NCBI GenBank assembly: GCA_021819345.1
Contig: JAKARG010000066.1
Coordinates: 1-10,803, forward strand
DNA length: 10,803 bases
Source: Actinomycetes bacterium
GTDB taxonomy: Bacteria > Actinomycetota > Acidimicrobiia > Acidimicrobiales > Palsa-688
Direction of reading: 5' to 3'
This document shows, piece by piece, positions 1 to 7,452 of the stretch; within the stretch, counting starts at the first letter, position 1, and each line of letters begins with the position of its first letter. The position numbers and the translations under genes were made by a program. The notes beneath the pieces are model-generated. The model had not been told where the DNA came from. It was given only the letters and a program-made list of their open reading frames with translations, and searched no databases.

Positions 1-14
1 AGGACCCGGAGATC

Positions 15-27
15 GCTGGAGTCCAGC
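15..27 (-). terminator. possible weak hairpin after proS
   Basis: The 39 bases after the proS stop contain a perfect inverted repeat, GCTGGA-C-TCCAGC read leftward. As RNA it could fold as a 5-bp stem with a 3-nt loop. Weak outer pairing between CCCGG and CCGGG arms on either side is also possible. There is no U-tract. It may mark the end of the leftward operon, but the stem is short and the window ends just beyond it, so this is only a candidate. Confidence 0.25.
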
Positions 28-39
28 CTGCCGGGGCCC

Positions 40-1836
40 CTATCGCTGGGCGGCGCTCAGCCGGGCGATCTCGCCGGCGGCGCCGGCGAGCGGCACCTCG
101 ACCCGTTCGTCGCTCCAGCGGTCCCGTACCTCCACCACCCCCTTGGCGAGCCCCCTCCCGACGGTCACGATGAGGGGGACGCCGAGCAGCTCGGAGTCAC
201 CGAACTTCACCCCCGGTGAGGTCCCCCGCCGGTCGTCGTAGAGCACCCGCAGCCCGGCTCCGAGCAGCTCCCCGGCGAGCTGCTCGCCGGCGGTGTAGGG
301 CTCCTCGCCCTTCCCGGTGGCCACCAGGTGGACGTCGGCCGGCGATATCTCCCGCGGCCAGCGCAACCCGAGCTCGTCGTGGGTCTGCTCGGCCAGGGCG
401 GCGACCGCGCGGGTGATGCCGACCCCGTAGGAGCCCATGGTGACGGTGACCGGGCGTCCGTCGGGACCGGTGACCCGCAGGTCGAAGACCTCCGCGTACT
501 TGCGCCCGAGCTGGAAGACGTGTCCGAGCTCGATGCCCCGGGAGATCTGGAGCATCCCACCGCAACGGGCGCAGCGATCCCCGTCGCGAACCTCGACGGC
601 GCCGAGCTCACCGTCGGGGACGAAGTCCCTCCCCCGGACGACGTCGAGCGCGTGGCGGTCGGGCTCGTTGGCGCCGGTCACCCACGCCGACCCCTCGGTG
701 ACGAGGGGGTCCACCACGAAGCGGATGCCGAGCTCGGCGAGGCGCTGCGGTCCGATGTACCCCTTGACCAGGCCGGGCTGGCTGGCCAGGTCCTCGGGGC
801 CGGCGGGCGCAACCTCGGTCGGCTCGAGCTGCCCCGCGACTCGCTTCATGTCGACGTCCCGGTCGCCGGGCACGCCGATGACCAGGAGCTCCCACTCCCC
901 CGCACCCGGCGCCCTGGTCTTCACGACCAGGTTCTTGAGGGTGTCGGCAGCAGCGAAGGACCGTCCGAGGTCCATGGTGTTGAGCCGCTCGACGAGGGTG
1001 GCGATCGTCGGGGTGTCGGGGGTGTCGAGCACCTGCTGCGGACCCGGCAGGCCGCCGCTCCCCGCTCCCCCGGTCCCGCCTCCCATCCCGCCGCCATCGA
1101 CCACCCCACCCCGAGCCTGCGGCGGAGCGATCACCACCGCCTCGGCGTTGGCGGCGTAGTCACAGTTCTCGCACTGCACGAAGGTGTCCTCGCCGGAAGG
1201 GGTCGGGGCGATCAGCTCCTCAGAGGCCGAACCGCCCATCGCTCCTGATACGGCCGAGACGATCCGGTAGTCGAAGCCGAGACGGCGGAAGATCCGCTCG
1301 TAAGCGTCGCGATGAGCCCGGTAGGAGCGCTCGAGGCCGGCGTCGTCGACGTCGAAGGAGTAGGAGTCCTTCATGACGAACTCCCTCCCTCGCAGCACCC
1401 CCGCTCGTGGCCGGGCCTCGTCCCGGTACTTGGTCTGGATCTGGAACAGCGACACCGGCAGGTCCCGGTAGGAGGTGTACTCACCCTTCACCAGGAGGGT
1501 GAACAGCTCCTCGTGGGTCGGAGCGAGCAGGTAGTCCGCATCTCGGCGGTCCCGGAGGCGGAACAGCGCATCGCCGTAGTCCTGCCAACGCCGGCTGCGC
1601 TCGAAGACCTCCCGTGGCACGAGGGCGGGGAACTGCACCTCCTGGGCGCCGATGGCGAGCATCTCCTCGCGCACCACCCGCTCCACGTTGCGCACCGCGA
1701 GCATCCCGAGGGGCAGCCACGAGTAGAGCCCCGGCCCCACCCGGCGCACGTAGCCGGCGCGCACCAGCAGCTTGTGGCTCGGCAGCTCGGCATCCACCGG
1801 GTCCTCGCGGAGGGTCCGGAGAAAGAGCGTGGACAT
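40..1836 (-). CDS. proS: prolyl-tRNA synthetase, bacterial type with editing domain
   Basis: Charges tRNA-Pro with proline in the cytoplasm. The 598-residue protein starts MSTLFLRTLREDP, matching the usual N-terminus of bacterial ProRS. The frame stays open another 40 codons upstream, but that stretch is low-complexity, Arg-rich and runs into the HIT gene, so I reject it. Class II core features are THEE at 107-110, KYRDE...GVLRGREF at about 136-153 and motif 3 (GSYGVGITR) at 468-476. The INS editing domain lies at about 271-410 and has a LKNLVVKT segment whose Lys301 matches the conserved editing-site lysine. CENC (222-225) and CARC (422-425) flank the INS domain and may form a metal-binding cluster. 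The anticodon-binding domain is at about 498-598. The protein is slightly longer than the E. coli enzyme, mainly because of a Gly-rich insert at 243-264. It is the last gene of the leftward run, 31 nt after the HIT gene, and no clear Shine-Dalgarno precedes the start. Confidence 0.96.
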   Translation of the reverse strand: MSTLFLRTLREDPVDAELPSHKLLVRAGYVRRVGPGLYSWLPLGMLAVRNVERVVREEMLAIGAQEVQFPALVPREVFERSRRWQDYGDALFRLRDRRDADYLLAPTHEELFTLLVKGEYTSYRDLPVSLFQIQTKYRDEARPRAGVLRGREFVMKDSYSFDVDDAGLERSYRAHRDAYERIFRRLGFDYRIVSAVSGAMGGSASEELIAPTPSGEDTFVQCENCDYAANAEAVVIAPPQARGGVVDGGGMGGGTGGAGSGGLPGPQQVLDTPDTPTIATLVERLNTMDLGRSFAAADTLKNLVVKTRAPGAGEWELLVIGVPGDRDVDMKRVAGQLEPTEVAPAGPEDLASQPGLVKGYIGPQRLAELGIRFVVDPLVTEGSAWVTGANEPDRHALDVVRGRDFVPDGELGAVEVRDGDRCARCGGMLQISRGIELGHVFQLGRKYAEVFDLRVTGPDGRPVTVTMGSYGVGITRAVAALAEQTHDELGLRWPREISPADVHLVATGKGEEPYTAGEQLAGELLGAGLRVLYDDRRGTSPGVKFGDSELLGVPLIVTVGRGLAKGVVEVRDRWSDERVEVPLAGAAGEIARLSAAQR

Positions 1837-1867
1837 GCGCAACAGCACGAGGGGCAACGCTAGCGCC

Positions 1868-2314
1868 CTACCTCGACGCCGTCGGACCTCGGTCGAGCCC
1901 GGCTCGGATCGACTCCGCCACCGACGCGGCCTCGGCATCGTCGGCGTAGCGGCCACGGGGCCAGAAGAAGCCCCGGAGGCCGTCCCTCGGGCGACGCGGC
2001 ACGACGTGGAGGTGGACGTGGGGGACGCTCTGGCTCACCACGTCGTTGAGCGCGATCCAGGTTCCCGGGTTGCCGAGCGCCGCCCGCTGGGCGGCGGCGA
2101 CCCGACGTGCAGCGCCGAAGAGCCCGCCGAGGGCTTCCTCGGGCACCTCTGCGAGGTTGCGATGGTGGGCCCGCGGGACGACCAGGACGTGGCCGGGGAA
2201 CACGGGGCGGTGGTCGAGGAAGGCCACGACGTCGGTCTCGTCGAGCACCAGGTGGGCCGGGACAGAGCCGGCGACGATCCGGTCGAAGAGGCAGTCGGTA
2301 TCCCCGGGGACCAC
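1868..2314 (-). CDS. HIT family (histidine triad) hydrolase
   Basis: A 148-residue histidine-triad protein, a cytoplasmic nucleotide hydrolase or transferase family acting on nucleoside phosphoramidates, dinucleoside polyphosphates or adenylylated compounds. The signature HVHLHVVPR is at 99-107, and the middle His101 is the expected nucleophile. The N-terminal half has the family pattern (CLFDRIVAGSVPAHLV, then FLDHRPVFPGHVLVVPRAHH). Many bacterial homologues have a CxxC near the N-terminus; here only Cys8 remains and Asp11 replaces the second Cys, so that half of a zinc site is lost. Translation starts at GTG, four bases after the TGA of the acyltransferase gene, suggesting translational coupling. 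The true substrate cannot be read from sequence. Lying just before proS, it could clear aminoacyl-adenylates, but that is speculation. Confidence 0.9.
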   Translation of the reverse strand: MVPGDTDCLFDRIVAGSVPAHLVLDETDVVAFLDHRPVFPGHVLVVPRAHHRNLAEVPEEALGGLFGAARRVAAAQRAALGNPGTWIALNDVVSQSVPHVHLHVVPRRPRDGLRGFFWPRGRYADDAEAASVAESIRAGLDRGPTASR

Positions 2315-2318
2315 CGGG

Positions 2319-2981
2319 TCACGACCGTCCGGCGGCGTGGCGAGCCTGGTCGAACAGCCGCTGCAGGTCGGCGTGGAGCGCCTCGGACAGCTCGGCGACC
2401 GCCTTGCGCGGGACCCGACCGGACTCCGAGCGCTCCGGAGGCCCGATCGGCTCGCCGACCACGGCGACGACCCTGACCGGGCGGATCCCCCGCGCGCCCT
2501 TGGGCATGGCCCACTCGCTGCCGCCGATGCCTACCGGGACCACCGGGACCCCGACCCGTGCGGCGACGAAGACCGCCCCTTCGAACAGCGGCTGGACCAC
2601 CGGGCCCGACTGGCGGGTGCCCTCGGGATAGAGCACGACGGGCTCGCCGGAGCGCAACGCGTCCTCGGCGGCGCGCAGCGCCTCGCGGTCGGGGGTGCCA
2701 CGCCTCACCGGGATGCCGCCGAGCGAAGAGAACAGCCGGGCGGACAGGCGGTGGCGCCAGAGCTCCTCCTTGCCCATGAAGCGGACCCGCCGGTGGGTCA
2801 GGCAGCCGCAGACGAGCGTGTCGACATAGGAACGGTGGACCGGGGCGAGCACGAACGGTCCGGCCGAGGGGATGTTCTCCCCGCCGAGGACGCGCACCCG
2901 CCAGAAGACCCGGCAGAACAGCTCCACGACCCCCCGGGCGAAGGCCCACCAGACGAGCTCGAGACGCGAGGTCCGCTCCAT
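2319..2981 (-). CDS. plsC: PlsC-type 1-acyl-sn-glycerol-3-phosphate acyltransferase
   Basis: A 220-residue acyltransferase of the PlsC/LPLAT family, expected to transfer a fatty acyl group to the sn-2 position of lysophosphatidic acid at the inner face of the membrane. Four family blocks are present in order: HRSYVD (49-54, the HX4D catalytic motif), GGIPVRRG (88-95), YPEGTR (118-123, phosphate binding) and VPVVPVGI (145-152). The N-terminal 30 residues are hydrophobic and aromatic (LVWWAFARGVVELFCRVFW) and probably sit on the membrane. ATG start five bases after the cmk stop. The cmk-plsC pairing is also seen in Clostridia and some Actinobacteria. Exact acyl acceptor is not proven; related lysophospholipid acyltransferases share these motifs. 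Confidence 0.9.
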   Translation of the reverse strand: MERTSRLELVWWAFARGVVELFCRVFWRVRVLGGENIPSAGPFVLAPVHRSYVDTLVCGCLTHRRVRFMGKEELWRHRLSARLFSSLGGIPVRRGTPDREALRAAEDALRSGEPVVLYPEGTRQSGPVVQPLFEGAVFVAARVGVPVVPVGIGGSEWAMPKGARGIRPVRVVAVVGEPIGPPERSESGRVPRKAVAELSEALHADLQRLFDQARHAAGRS

Positions 2982-2986
2982 CGGGC

Positions 2987-3634
2987 CTACCCCGCTCGGC
3001 CCGGCTCCGCGACCAGCTGCAGGACTTCCTCGACGATCGCCTCGACCGGTCGCGAGGTGGTGTCGAGGCAGACGGCGTCCTCGGCGACCCCGAGGGGGTC
3101 GACCGGCCGGGTGGAGTCGGCGTGGTCACGGCGGGCGATGTCGGCGGCCACCTGGTCGTAGTGCAGCTCGAGCATCTCCCGGCTCCGGCGCCGGGCGCGC
3201 TCGGCGTCCTCGGCGGTCAGGTAGACCTTGAGGGTCGCGTCGGGGAAGACCACGCTGCCGATGTCACGACCTTCGACCACGCCGCCCCCGTGCGCCGCGG
3301 CCCATTCCCGCTGGCGCTCGACCAGCTCCCGGCGCACCGCCGGGTTGGCGGCGACGGTCGAGACGGCCCGGGTCACCTCGGGGCTGCGGATCTCGATGGT
3401 CGCGTCGACCCCGTCGACGGTGACCGTCGCACCCACCTCCAGGGTGAGGTTGCGGCACAGCTCGGCCACGAGCTCGGTGTCGTCGGGGTCGATGCCCCGG
3501 CGGATGGCGGCGAAGGTCACCGCCCGGTACATCGCTCCGGTGTCGAGGTAGTCGAGGCCGAGCCGGGCGGCCACGGCCCGGGCGACGGTCGACTTGCCCG
3601 AACCGGCCGGCCCGTCGATGGCGATCACCAGCAC
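2987..3634 (-). CDS. cmk: cytidylate kinase
   Basis: Phosphorylates CMP and dCMP with ATP in pyrimidine salvage and recycling. The 215-residue protein has the P-loop GPAGSGKST (8-16), the substrate segment DTGAMYR (31-37), GRDIG (122-126) and the lid-region RRDHADSTR (168-176), all diagnostic of bacterial Cmk. The frame is open far upstream, inside aroA, but the family starts close to the IAIDGPAGSGKST segment. Two GTG codons fit: 3634 and 3628. I chose 3634 because a GGAG lies 8 nt before it; starting at 3628 would form a GTGA overlap with the aroA stop but leave the Shine-Dalgarno 14 nt away. Either way the gene overlaps the aroA end by 4 to 10 nt and is probably translationally coupled to it. 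Confidence 0.95.
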   Translation of the reverse strand: MLVIAIDGPAGSGKSTVARAVAARLGLDYLDTGAMYRAVTFAAIRRGIDPDDTELVAELCRNLTLEVGATVTVDGVDATIEIRSPEVTRAVSTVAANPAVRRELVERQREWAAAHGGGVVEGRDIGSVVFPDATLKVYLTAEDAERARRRSREMLELHYDQVAADIARRDHADSTRPVDPLGVAEDAVCLDTTSRPVEAIVEEVLQLVAEPGRAG

Positions 3635-4899
3635 CGGGCCAGCTCCTCGGCGAAGCCGGGGTAGCTCGTCGCCACCGCCTCCCAGCCCTCTACCGTCGCC
3701 CCCTGCGAGGAGGCGAGGCCGGCGACGGCCGACGCCATCGCGATGCGGTGGTCGCCGGCAGCGTCGACCAGCCCACCGGCGAGGCGCCCACCTTCTACCA
3801 CCAGGCCGTCGGCGCGGCCCTCGGCGCCGGCCCCGAGGGCTCGAAGGGCCGCGACGGTGCTCTCCACCCGGTCGGACTCCTTGACCCGCAGCTCCGAGGC
3901 GTCGGAGAAGGTGGTGGTCCCCTCGGCGAATGCCGCAGCCACCGCGAGCACGGGGATCTCGTCGATCAGGGAAGGCACCTCCTCGCCGGCGACCGTGGTG
4001 GCCGACAGCCGGGCGGAGCGTACCCGCAGGTCGGCGGTGTGCTCGTCGGGGTGCTCCGCCTCGACGGTGACCTCGGCGCCCATCCTCGCCAGGACGTCGA
4101 GGAACCCGGCCCGGCCGGCGCCGACGTAGACGCCGGCGATACGCAGGTCGCTGCCGGGCACGAGGCTCGCCGCCACCACCCAGAACGCCGCCTGGGACGG
4201 GTCGGCGGGCACCGCCAGGTCCACCGGGCGCAGCGTGCTGCGCCGGACCCGGGCCCACCCGGGCCGGTGCTCGATCTCGCCGGCGAAGCGCTCGATCAGC
4301 TCCTCGGTATGGCGCCTCGTCGGGACCGCCTCGTGCACGACGGTCTCGCCGTCCGCCCCGAGCCCGGCGAGCAGCACTGCGCCTTTGACCTGGGCACTGG
4401 CGACCTCGGGTCGGTGCTCGATCCCCGTCAGGTCGCCGCCGCGCACCACCAGCGGCGGCAGGGTCCCCCTCTCCCGGCCGTCGACGATCGCACCCATCCG
4501 CCGCAGCGGCTCGGCCACCCGGCCCATCGGCCGGCGGGCGATCGAGGAGTCGCCCTGCAGCACGCTCAGCCACGGGCGGGCGGCCGACCAGCCGGCGAGG
4601 AGGCGGATGGAGGTGCCGGAGTTGCCGACGTCTTGGACCCCGGCGGGCTCGTGGAGGCGCGCCACGCCGCCCTCCACGGTCAGCTCGCCGGGGCCGGAGG
4701 GCTCGAGCGCCACCCCGCAGGCGGCCATCGCGGCAGCGGTGCGGGCCACGTCGTCGCCGGCGGAGAGCCCGCGTAGCGTCGAGGTCCCCTCGGCGAGGGC
4801 GGCGAGCAGCAGGGCCCGGTGGGAGACCGACTTGTCCCCCGGGACGGTGATGCTCCCCCGAAGGCCCCGGACAGCCGGCCGGGCGACGAGGGTGGTCAT
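3625..4899 (-). CDS. aroA: 5-enolpyruvylshikimate-3-phosphate synthase
   Basis: Joins shikimate-3-phosphate and phosphoenolpyruvate, the sixth step of the shikimate pathway. The 424-residue protein is complete: GDKSVSHR (21-28), GNSGTSIRL (92-100), RPMGRV (123-128), ASAQVK (167-172), LIDEIP (311-316, with the catalytic Asp313), RVKESDR (338-344) and DHRIAM (383-388). The spacing and wording resemble the Bacillus type. At the position where the glyphosate-tolerant CP4 enzyme has Ala (NAAT), this protein has Gly (NSGT), so that known tolerance substitution is absent. The ATG overlaps the tyrA stop as ATGA. A GGAGG lies only 1 nt from this ATG, closer than usual, so translation may rely on re-initiation after tyrA. 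It sits beside tyrA, so tyrosine and chorismate steps are co-expressed. Confidence 0.96.
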   Translation of the reverse strand: MTTLVARPAVRGLRGSITVPGDKSVSHRALLLAALAEGTSTLRGLSAGDDVARTAAAMAACGVALEPSGPGELTVEGGVARLHEPAGVQDVGNSGTSIRLLAGWSAARPWLSVLQGDSSIARRPMGRVAEPLRRMGAIVDGRERGTLPPLVVRGGDLTGIEHRPEVASAQVKGAVLLAGLGADGETVVHEAVPTRRHTEELIERFAGEIEHRPGWARVRRSTLRPVDLAVPADPSQAAFWVVAASLVPGSDLRIAGVYVGAGRAGFLDVLARMGAEVTVEAEHPDEHTADLRVRSARLSATTVAGEEVPSLIDEIPVLAVAAAFAEGTTTFSDASELRVKESDRVESTVAALRALGAGAEGRADGLVVEGGRLAGGLVDAAGDHRIAMASAVAGLASSQGATVEGWEAVATSYPGFAEELARCW

Positions 4900-5966
4900 C
4901 CCTCCAACCGTCTCACCGAGACCCGGTAGCCGCGGCCGGCGAGCAGCTCCCGGGCGAGCGGGACCGCAGCCGCCGAGACGACGAGCACCAGCACCCCCCG
5001 CTCGCCTTCGGCGGAGTGGGCGATCTCGATGTCGTAGATGTTGACGCCGACCTCGGCGAGCAGGGTGGTGACCTCGGCCAGCACCGCCGGCCGGTCGGGC
5101 ACCGGCACCCGCACCTCGACGCTCTCGCTCGGAGCGGGCGCTCCGACCGGCAGGTTGCGGCGGGCCTCGCTGGCGCGCTCCAAGTGGTCGAGGACGAGCT
5201 TGCGGTCGGCGCCCTCGACTGCGGCGCGCAGCCCGCCGAGCTGGGCGATCAGGGCGTCGAGGACCTCGACGATCGCGCTGCGGTTGTCGGCGCAGATGTC
5301 GGGCCAGATGCCCGGGTCACCGGCTGCGATGCGGGTCATGTCCCGGAAGCCGCCTGCGGCGAGCCGCAGCAGCGTGCCGTGCTCGAGTGCCGAGTCGGCC
5401 GCCAGGTTCATGAGGGTGGCGGCGGTCAGGTGCGGGACGTGCGACACCAGGGCAACGAGCTCGTCGTGGCGGTCGGGGGGCACGGCGACCACCAGGGCGC
5501 CGAGCGACGAGGCGATCGACTGGACCGTGGCGTAGGCGTCGGGGCTGGTGGTGGCGGTCGGGGTGAGCACCCAGGTCGCGCCCTCGAACATGTCGGGGTC
5601 GGTGCCGTCGAGGCCCTGCTGCTCGGAGCCGGCCATCGGGTGGCCACCCACGAAGCCCGCCTCGGGCAGGGCGGCGACTATCGGGCCCTTGATGCCGGCG
5701 ACGTCGGTGACCACCCCGCCACGCGCCAGGGCCGCCCGAGCGACTCCCACCACCTCCCCCGCCGGCGTGGCGACGAGGGTGACGGGAGCCGCCGGGTCCT
5801 CGCCCACCTCGTCGACCACCCCGGCCGAGCGCGCCCGTTGCTCCCGGGCGGGATCGAGGTCCGAGCCGGTCACGTGCCAGCCCCGAGCCCGCAGGGCCGC
5901 GCCGAGCGATCCCCCGATGAGGCCCAGACCGACCACCTGGGCGCGGCGCGGCGCCGGGGTGGTCAA
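4896..5966 (-). CDS. tyrA: prephenate dehydrogenase with C-terminal ACT domain
   Basis: Oxidatively decarboxylates prephenate to 4-hydroxyphenylpyruvate in tyrosine synthesis. The Rossmann motif GLGLIGGS is at 13-20, and Asp36 at the end of the second strand suggests NAD rather than NADP. GGHPMAGSE (107-115) carries the conserved His109, SHVPHLTA (175-182) lies in the helical dimerisation domain, and FRDMTRIA (207-214) holds the substrate-binding Arg. An ACT domain at about 284-352 implies feedback control by an amino acid, probably tyrosine. The frame is open far upstream across rluB and scpB, with no homology to this family there. I place the start at TTG 5966 (356 aa, MTTPAPRRAQVVGLGLIGG); the other option is GTG 5936, which leaves almost no residues before the first strand. 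No strong Shine-Dalgarno precedes the TTG. A 47-nt gap separates it from rluB. Confidence 0.93.
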   Translation of the reverse strand: MTTPAPRRAQVVGLGLIGGSLGAALRARGWHVTGSDLDPAREQRARSAGVVDEVGEDPAAPVTLVATPAGEVVGVARAALARGGVVTDVAGIKGPIVAALPEAGFVGGHPMAGSEQQGLDGTDPDMFEGATWVLTPTATTSPDAYATVQSIASSLGALVVAVPPDRHDELVALVSHVPHLTAATLMNLAADSALEHGTLLRLAAGGFRDMTRIAAGDPGIWPDICADNRSAIVEVLDALIAQLGGLRAAVEGADRKLVLDHLERASEARRNLPVGAPAPSESVEVRVPVPDRPAVLAEVTTLLAEVGVNIYDIEIAHSAEGERGVLVLVVSAAAVPLARELLAGRGYRVSVRRLEG

Positions 5967-5997
5967 CGTCTCTGGCTGGCCGAGGGCACGCCAGGGG

Positions 5998-6003
5998 AGG
6001 CTA
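5998..6003 (-). promoter_or_regulatory. possible -10 box upstream of tyrA
   Basis: TAGCCT read leftward fits the actinobacterial TANNNT -10 pattern and lies in the 47-nt rluB-tyrA gap, giving a predicted leader of about 25 nt to the TTG start. It overlaps one copy of the GCTAGCGCC 9-mer. There is no recognisable -35. A six-base match with two fixed T's and one A is weak evidence, so this is only a candidate internal promoter. Confidence 0.2.
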
Positions 6004-6021
6004 GCGCCAGCTGCTAGCGCC
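6000..6021. repeat. GCTAGCGCC direct repeat, 2 copies 4 nt apart
   Basis: GCTAGCGCC occurs at 6000-6008 and again at 6013-6021, separated by AGCT. Each copy contains the palindrome GCTAGC. The second copy contains the TAG stop of rluB. A third copy is at 1859-1867 beside the stop of the HIT gene. Function unknown. Confidence 0.6.
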
Positions 6022-6820
6022 CGGGCTCGACGCCGCTGCCCGCCGAGGCGGCCTGGAGGGCGTGGAGCTCCCCGGTGCCGAGCGGGCGCCACTCTCCGGG
6101 CCCGAGGTCGGGGTCGCGCAGCGGGCCGATCCGAACCCGCACCAAGCGCAGCACCGGGTGGCCGACCGCGGAGCACATCCTGCGGACCTGGCGGTTGCGC
6201 CCCTCGTGGATCGTGATCCGGAGCACCCCCGGCGAGGGCTGCGAGACCCGCGCCGGGGCCGTCGTCCCGTCGTCGAGGTCGACGCCCTCGCGCAGGCGGC
6301 GCAGCTGGTGGGGGCTGAGCGCTCCGCCGTCGACGTGTGCCAGGTACTCCTTCTCCACCCCGAAGCGGGGATGGGTGAGGCGGTGGGCGAGGTCCCCGTC
6401 GTTGGTGAGCAGGATCAGTCCCTCGCTGTCGGAGTCGAGGCGGCCGACCGGGTACACCCGGGGCTCCCCGGGCACCAAGGAGACCACCGTCGGCCGGCCG
6501 TCGGGGTCCGAGGCGGTCGAGACCACCCCGACCGGCTTGTTGAGCAGGTAGTGGACGAGGCCGGGGCGCACCGCCACCGGCACGCCGTCCACCTCCACCC
6601 GGTCGAGCTCGGGGTCCACCCGCCGGCCGGGGCCGACGGGCTCCCCGTTGACCCGGACCCGCCCGGCGGCCACCAGCTCGTCGCCGACCCGCCGGCTCCC
6701 GACACCGGCCCGAGCCAGGAGCTTCTGGATGCGGATGCCCTCCCCGGTGGGGGCGGAGGGCGAAGAGCGGGGGTCGTCCCCGCTCGCAGCCGGGGGCGAA
6801 GCGCGCTCGGCGGCGCTCAT
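6014..6820 (-). CDS. rluB: RluB/RsuA-family rRNA pseudouridine synthase
   Basis: Converts a uridine of ribosomal RNA to pseudouridine. The 268-residue protein has a low-complexity, probably disordered N-terminus (1-28), an S4 RNA-binding domain (about 29-76: RIQKLLARAGVGSRR...RVRVNG) and the catalytic domain. The motif GRLDSDSEGLILLTND (127-141 region) contains the catalytic Asp129. The family block EGRNRQVRRM is at 206-215. In Actinobacteria the gene after scpB is normally annotated rluB (23S rRNA, position near 2605 in E. coli numbering); RluB, RluE, RluF and RsuA share these motifs, so the exact target uridine is inferred from context only. The ATG overlaps the scpB stop as ATGA, and a GGAGGAGG inside the end of scpB provides a strong ribosome binding site. 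Confidence 0.92.
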   Translation of the reverse strand: MSAAERASPPAASGDDPRSSPSAPTGEGIRIQKLLARAGVGSRRVGDELVAAGRVRVNGEPVGPGRRVDPELDRVEVDGVPVAVRPGLVHYLLNKPVGVVSTASDPDGRPTVVSLVPGEPRVYPVGRLDSDSEGLILLTNDGDLAHRLTHPRFGVEKEYLAHVDGGALSPHQLRRLREGVDLDDGTTAPARVSQPSPGVLRITIHEGRNRQVRRMCSAVGHPVLRLVRVRIGPLRDPDLGPGEWRPLGTGELHALQAASAGSGVEPGR

Positions 6821-7452
6821 CCCTGCGCTCCCTCCTCCGAAGGAGGTGGCGGCGCATCGGACGGCTCACCCCCGGCGCCACGAGCGGCGGACGACTCGGC
6901 GCGCAGGCCCTGCTCCAGGGCCTCCAGCACCTCGGGACCCGGAACGAAGTCCTCGAGCGGGGGGAGCTCGGCGAGCGAGCCCAGTCCGAGACGCTCGAGC
7001 AGCGCCGGGGTGGTCCCGTAGAGCACCGCCTGGCCGGGGCCCGGGTCACGACCCACCTCGGCCACGTACCCGCGCTGCTCGAGGGTTCGCAGGACCCCTT
7101 CGGCGCTCACCCCCCGGATGGAGGCCACTTGTCCCCGCGAGATCGGCTGCTTGTAGGCGACGATGGCGAGGGTCTCGAGTGCGGCCGACGACAGTCGGGC
7201 GTGCTGGCCGTCGAGCACGAAGCGCTCGACGTAGGGCGCGAGGTCGGGGTGGGACTGGAAGCGGTACCCGCCCGCCACCCGGACCAGGCAGAACCCGCGG
7301 TCCTCCGCCTCGTAGGAGGCCTGCAGCGCGGCGCAGCTCTCCTCCACCCGAGCCGGCGGCAGCTCGAGGACCTGGGCGAGCAAGCCCGGCTCGACCGGCC
7401 GGTCGGCGACCATCAGGATCGCCTCGATCGCCCGCACGCTCTCGGTGGCCAT
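6817..7452 (-). CDS. scpB: segregation and condensation protein B
   Basis: The winged-helix subunit that, as a dimer with ScpA, bridges the heads of SMC in the bacterial condensin complex. The 211-residue protein has two winged-helix regions and the signature block from LSSAALETLAIVAYKQPISR (87-106) through the IRGV at 112-115, followed by LYGTT (144-148). The tail (about 185-211) is a low-complexity Ala/Pro/Gly/Glu stretch and likely disordered. Start ATG shares its A with the scpA TGA stop (TGATG), the standard coupling for this pair, with GAGGAG 11 nt upstream. Length is normal for the family. Confidence 0.96.
   Translation of the reverse strand: MATESVRAIEAILMVADRPVEPGLLAQVLELPPARVEESCAALQASYEAEDRGFCLVRVAGGYRFQSHPDLAPYVERFVLDGQHARLSSAALETLAIVAYKQPISRGQVASIRGVSAEGVLRTLEQRGYVAEVGRDPGPGQAVLYGTTPALLERLGLGSLAELPPLEDFVPGPEVLEALEQGLRAESSAARGAGGEPSDAPPPPSEEGAQG

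Noticed and set aside
328..1248. Rightward open frame of 306 codons opposite proS
   Set aside because: No motif or domain; the opposite strand encodes a complete ProRS.
1837..1956. 40-codon N-terminal extension of ProRS
   Set aside because: Arg-rich sequence without homology to ProRS that overlaps the HIT gene; the conserved N-terminus begins at 1836.
3635..4573. Upstream extension of the cmk frame
   Set aside because: It lies inside aroA in another frame and shows no kinase features; the P-loop region begins right after GTG 3634.
4603..4623. Glyphosate-tolerant CP4-like EPSP synthase
   Set aside because: The key Ala of the CP4 motif is Gly here (NSGT), so sequence gives no support for that mechanism.
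5967..7049. Upstream extension of the tyrA frame
   Set aside because: It runs through rluB and scpB in another frame and reads as low-complexity Arg/Pro/Gly sequence; the family N-terminus starts near 5966.
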